From: Bedellia somnulentella
Taxonomy: Eukaryota > Arthropoda > Insecta > Lepidoptera > Bedelliidae
Direction: 5' to 3'
Length of the DNA: 64,000 bases
NCBI GenBank assembly: GCA_963576735.1
Contig: OY755183.1
Span: 8,761,213-8,825,212, forward strand
The translations under genes and the position numbers were made by a program. Positions 61,604 through 64,000 of this stretch are shown piece after piece. Every line of letters begins with the position of its first letter. Within the stretch, counting starts at the first letter, position 1. The notes beneath the pieces were generated by a model. That model did not search any database and was not told the DNA's origin. It saw only the letters and a program-made list of their open reading frames with translations.

Positions 61604-63195
61604 TTAATTTTCTCTCAAAGGTTGAGCAATTATTTCGTTAAGTATTTGTTGATATTCTTCGGCATTCAAGACAAAATCATCGTCATGTAATGATGTCCTG
61701 TTAAACCTGTAACAAACATTTAATATTGAAACGACAAAGGCATTAAGTTTTACATACTTACAGCTGTAAACCACAAAAGGGTTACCAAAGCTTCAGAACT
61801 GGATGTATAGGTATTTCAGCTGTTTTTGAGAAAAACGTAATGTAACATTGTATAATAAACGATGATTGGCAACGGGTTTCCAGCCCAAAGAAAAACCTAA
61901 TAAAAAACTCCAATATTCTCATCCGTCTCGTACGACACCCTCGGCAGGAAATGGGTTAGTGCTAATCTAAGCCAACACTTCACAGCTACACTACCCGGCA
62001 TTTAATCTCTTATTAGAAAATACAGTATAAGTAGAAAAACACGCTCTGTAGTGTCGGCTTAGAATAGCAATACCCCATTTCTTTACACGGGTGTTCGTAA
62101 GGGGTGACTAAGGGTATTGTGGCTTTTTAAGTGATTTTTTTGGGCGATGCGACTTGAGACCCATCACCAAAAACATTTACTTTATTTACTTTACAATATT
62201 ACCAACTCAACTTTCAAAAGCTCTGGCTACCTCTTCAAGGAATTTATAGCCGTGAGTGTATGTATGTAGTAAATACAGGTAGTAGTAAATGCAGAAGTAA
62301 ATTTCTCGCGATTTTTCTTTAGTCTCGTCTTCAAGTTTTATCTTGTGCCGTCGAATAGTTCATATTCAGCTAGGGTTTTCGATTTCTCGACATATTTTGT
62401 TTCTCGAGGCTCGAGAATTCTCGACCACATTTACTCGAGGCATTCGACAAAAAATTTGAACATTTAAAATCTATATTATATAATTTAAAATTTGAAATGA
62501 TTATTTAATTTTTAAATCAACAATAATATTTATTACTTGCTGACCCGGCAGACTGGTTGTAGCGGTCATCAGATCAATAATCTTAATTCTTAAACTAATC
62601 AAGCTAGTCAACTTTACTTAGGATTTATGAATCACAGTCTTTTACTAAAGGTCTATTTTGTCATTCTTTTAAAATGTTTAGATGATCTTATTATTTTAGA
62701 GCATTAATTGCTTTGTCAGATAATTTGTTGAGTATTTTGGTGACAATATTCCCAGATATGGAAAAAAACTCTTACGTTTTCGGTTGAGGTGGGATTTACA
62801 GTTAATAGGGCTTTATAGAGATTTTCAATATTAAATGTTCGTTTTTCCGTTAACCCGCCCACTTCACCGACACGCCGCGGTTCCGCAGAGACAGAAGACA
62901 AAAACTGCGGGATTTTAATTTGAATTTTTTATTCAATTAATTTCTCGAGTTTTCGAGTTATTTTTTCTCGTCTCGACCTGGCGTGGATTTCTCGAGATTT
63001 CTCGCCTCGAGAAATCTTTAGCGAAAACCATATATTCAGCAGTCCCGTTTATATTTAATATATTTTTCTGTATTCTTAAAGTATTTATAGAAATGATTTT
63101 CAACTTACCCTGTCGTATCTCGTTTTATTCGTGTTTTATGAGAGGTAGATAATGCTTCTATACACAGGACAATGAAATGATTATTACACGTGTAC
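61604..63195 (-). CDS. Unrecognised small gene, last two exons
   Basis: Two minus-strand exons are supported. The upstream one is 63195-63109: acceptor TTTCTTTTTCAG before it, donor GTAAGT after. The last is 61706-61604: acceptor TGTTTGTTACAG, stop TAA. They join in phase 2 to one open frame of 62 codons: YTCNNHFIVLCIEAL, then STSHKTRIKRDTTG, then FNRTSLHDDDFVLNAEEY and QQILNEIIAQPLREN. In the upstream exon the other two frames are closed by stops. The protein is polar with one hydrophobic run (HFIVLCIEAL) and an acidic C-terminal helix. I do not recognise the family and claim no function. The 1.4-kb intron holds two family A copies and a hAT-type element. A candidate first exon is at 63271-63330. 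Confidence 0.55.
61751..61985 (-). mobile_element. Family A short retroposon, decayed, in intron
   Basis: TTACAGCTGTAAACCACAAA, CCAGCCCAAAGAAAAACC and GCTAATCTAAGCCAACACTT follow the family order with many changes. It begins about 45 bases upstream of the last exon's splice acceptor. Confidence 0.6.
62044..62271 (+). mobile_element. Family A short retroposon, in intron
   Basis: CTCTGTAGTGTCGGCTTAGA at the 5' end to GCCGTGAGTGTATGTATGTA at the 3' end. The CCTTAGCTCT block is shortened by a small deletion. Confidence 0.8.
62363..63040 (-). mobile_element. hAT-type element with 8-bp target duplication, in intron
   Basis: The element (62371-63032, 662 bp) is flanked by TATTCAGC at 62363-62370 and 63033-63040. 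Its inverted ends are TAGGGTTTTCG and CGAAAACCATA (10 of 11 match). Subterminal TTTCTCGAG-type motifs cluster at both ends. An 8-bp duplication and a TAG start fit hAT elements. It retains a fragment of a transposase C-terminus on the minus strand. Its right end lies 76 bases from the splice donor of the upstream exon. Confidence 0.75.
62695..62890 (-). pseudogene. hAT transposase C-terminal relic
   Basis: The minus strand reads LYKALLTVNPTSTENVRVFF, and after a frame change LSDKAINAL. A PTS-x-E-x-x-R-x-F motif followed about 20 residues later by LSDK-x-I-x-AL is the pattern of the hAT C-terminal dimerisation region. It lies inside a TIR element with an 8-bp duplication. The catalytic part is missing. 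Confidence 0.6.
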
Positions 63196-63270
63196 CTGAA
63201 AAAGAAAATATTTGAGTAATTCTGGTAGTTAAGAGTTGTAAAGAAAATAATACTTATTTAGTAAAGCTAC

Positions 63271-63330
63271 CTTGTTTTTTTTTACATTTTGACCCTTTTT
63301 GTCCTCGAAAAGGGCGGATTCGTCGCTCAT
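63271..63330 (-). other. Candidate first coding exon of the minus-strand gene (phase problem)
   Basis: ATG at 63330 opens a frame MSDESALFEDKKGQNVKKNK, ending at a possible donor (CAAG before GTAGCT). A 75-base intron would then lead to the acceptor before 63195. The exon ends in phase 0, whereas the next exon is open only in phase 2. One base fewer in the A9 run at 63275-63283 would make them agree. It could be a sequencing or assembly indel, a real frameshift, or a false exon. Confidence 0.35.
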
Positions 63331-63395
63331 TTTTGTTGTTAAAACTGCACTGTGGTTTAATAAATTAATGTTTTGATTTCCACCTTTTTGTATTG

Positions 63396-63591
63396 AGCAG
63401 TAAACATACATACATATGCTCACGGCTGTAAATCCCTAGAAGGGGTAGCCAGAGCTAAGGAATTGGAAATTCCTCAGCCACTTTTGGAAAGTTGATGTGA
63501 AGATGGTAAAATAAAGGTTAGTCGCCTCTTACGTACACCCATCGGATGAAGTGGGGTATTCTAAGCCGACACTACACAGCACAGCAGTAAA
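63396..63591 (-). mobile_element. Family A short retroposon with 9-bp target duplication, internally deleted
   Basis: The element (63405-63582) is flanked by AGCAGTAAA at both sides. About 60 bases between AAAATAAAGG and TTAGTCGCCTCTTACG are missing, removing the GGGTCTCCAACCGCATCGCC block. It inserted about 75 bases upstream of the candidate first exon. Confidence 0.85.
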
Positions 63592-63859
63592 AATATAACT
63601 ATGGTAGCAGTTATTATTTGCTAATATCTATTTTTACGGTATCCGTAAAAAAATTAATGTGTATGATCTATGTATTTAATTGTTTTTTTATATCGGCGTA
63701 TATACCTATACCCATCATCTTCATCTATCTATATGGGAGAGCTCGTTTTATATAGAACTTGATGAACTATTATTCTTGCAGAAATCAGATCATCTATATC
63801 ATTTAATTAGTTCGTGCTGATGAGTTGCGCTTATTAAGAAAGGTTTAATATAAAAACGA
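63592..63859. other. Non-coding stretch, nothing recognised
   Basis: AT-rich DNA between a family A copy and the SINE at the window edge. It could contain the promoter of the minus-strand gene, but no TATA box stands out. Confidence 0.3.
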
Positions 63860-64000
63860 CGTGATAGCTCAATGGGTAGAACACCGGTTAACGTGCAAGC
63901 GACTAGTGTTCAAATCCCGGGTCGGGCCTACACCAATTTGTCTTTTCTAAAGACATATGTGTGGTTAATTTATCATGGTTGTTAACGGTGAGGGAAAACA
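63860..64000 (+). mobile_element. tRNA-derived SINE (family T), cut by window end
   Basis: The best-preserved head: GTGATAGCTCAATGGGTAGA (box A) and AGTGTTCAAATCCCGGGTCG (box B), followed by CCTACACCAATTTGTCTTTT and GTTGTTAACGGTGAGGGAAA. The element continues beyond the window. Confidence 0.85.

Noticed and set aside
63862..63935. Possible tRNA gene
   Set aside because: Box A and box B are present, but the sequence recurs as the head of a ~355-bp family, lacks a paired acceptor stem and continues into the SINE body.

Overview
This window looks like AT-rich nuclear DNA of a moth or butterfly (Lepidoptera). The evidence is a spliced CYP6-family cytochrome P450 closest to the lepidopteran CYP6AE type, and dense interspersed repeats of kinds I associate with lepidopteran genomes: RTE LINEs with (TATG)n tails, tRNA-derived and 5S-derived SINEs, piggyBac-, hAT-, Tc1/mariner- and Helitron-type DNA elements, and the GGGTTCCGT and ACCGACTTC repeat families. 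The species cannot be named. No bacterial feature, CRISPR array or convincing functional tRNA or rRNA gene was seen.

Layout. 1-20.7 kb is a repeat nest. It holds a large palindromic composite (2.1-4.4 kb), many copies of a ~245-bp short retroposon (called family A here), a 1.1-kb piggyBac-type element with TTAA ends and an N-terminal transposase stub (12.5-13.6 kb), and a 1.69-kb TA-flanked element that has split a tRNA-derived SINE (16.6-18.3 kb). 21.1-24.5 kb is a full-length minus-strand RTE LINE with a 13-bp target duplication; its endonuclease and reverse transcriptase frames are broken at one point. 25-28 kb holds Helitron remnants, including a decayed helicase, and a 5S-derived SINE. 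28.6-32.5 kb is a second, nearly intact non-LTR element of the CR1/L2 group with a baculovirus-FP-like domain in ORF1 and an apparent loss of the ORF2 start codon. 33-41 kb carries SINEs, a mariner-type MITE, an unrecognised 187-aa ORF and a Tc1-type transposase relic. 41.9-47.3 kb is bounded by a perfect 37-bp inverted repeat and encloses a second copy of the palindromic composite. 48-56 kb has MITEs, an RT relic in a GC-rich patch and a second Helitron helicase relic.

Host genes are confined to the right end. The CYP6 gene (57061-59337, plus strand, two exons, 512 aa) is intact, with a TATA box upstream and all P450 signature motifs. A small unrecognised minus-strand gene is supported by two exons with good splice sites (61604-61706 and 63109-63195). 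A candidate first exon (63271-63330) is one base out of phase across an A9 run. Its large intron has taken in two family-A copies and a 662-bp hAT-type element with an 8-bp target duplication.

How the pieces relate. Family A shares its first ~80 bases with the 5' end of the full-length RTE LINE, and its last ~20 bases plus (TATG)n tail with the LINE's 3' end. It therefore looks like a short non-autonomous partner or internal-deletion derivative of that LINE. Four family-A copies have 9-11-bp target duplications, consistent with retroposition. The tRNA-derived SINE also ends in a GGCGTGA motif followed by TATG-like repeats, so the same machinery may serve both.
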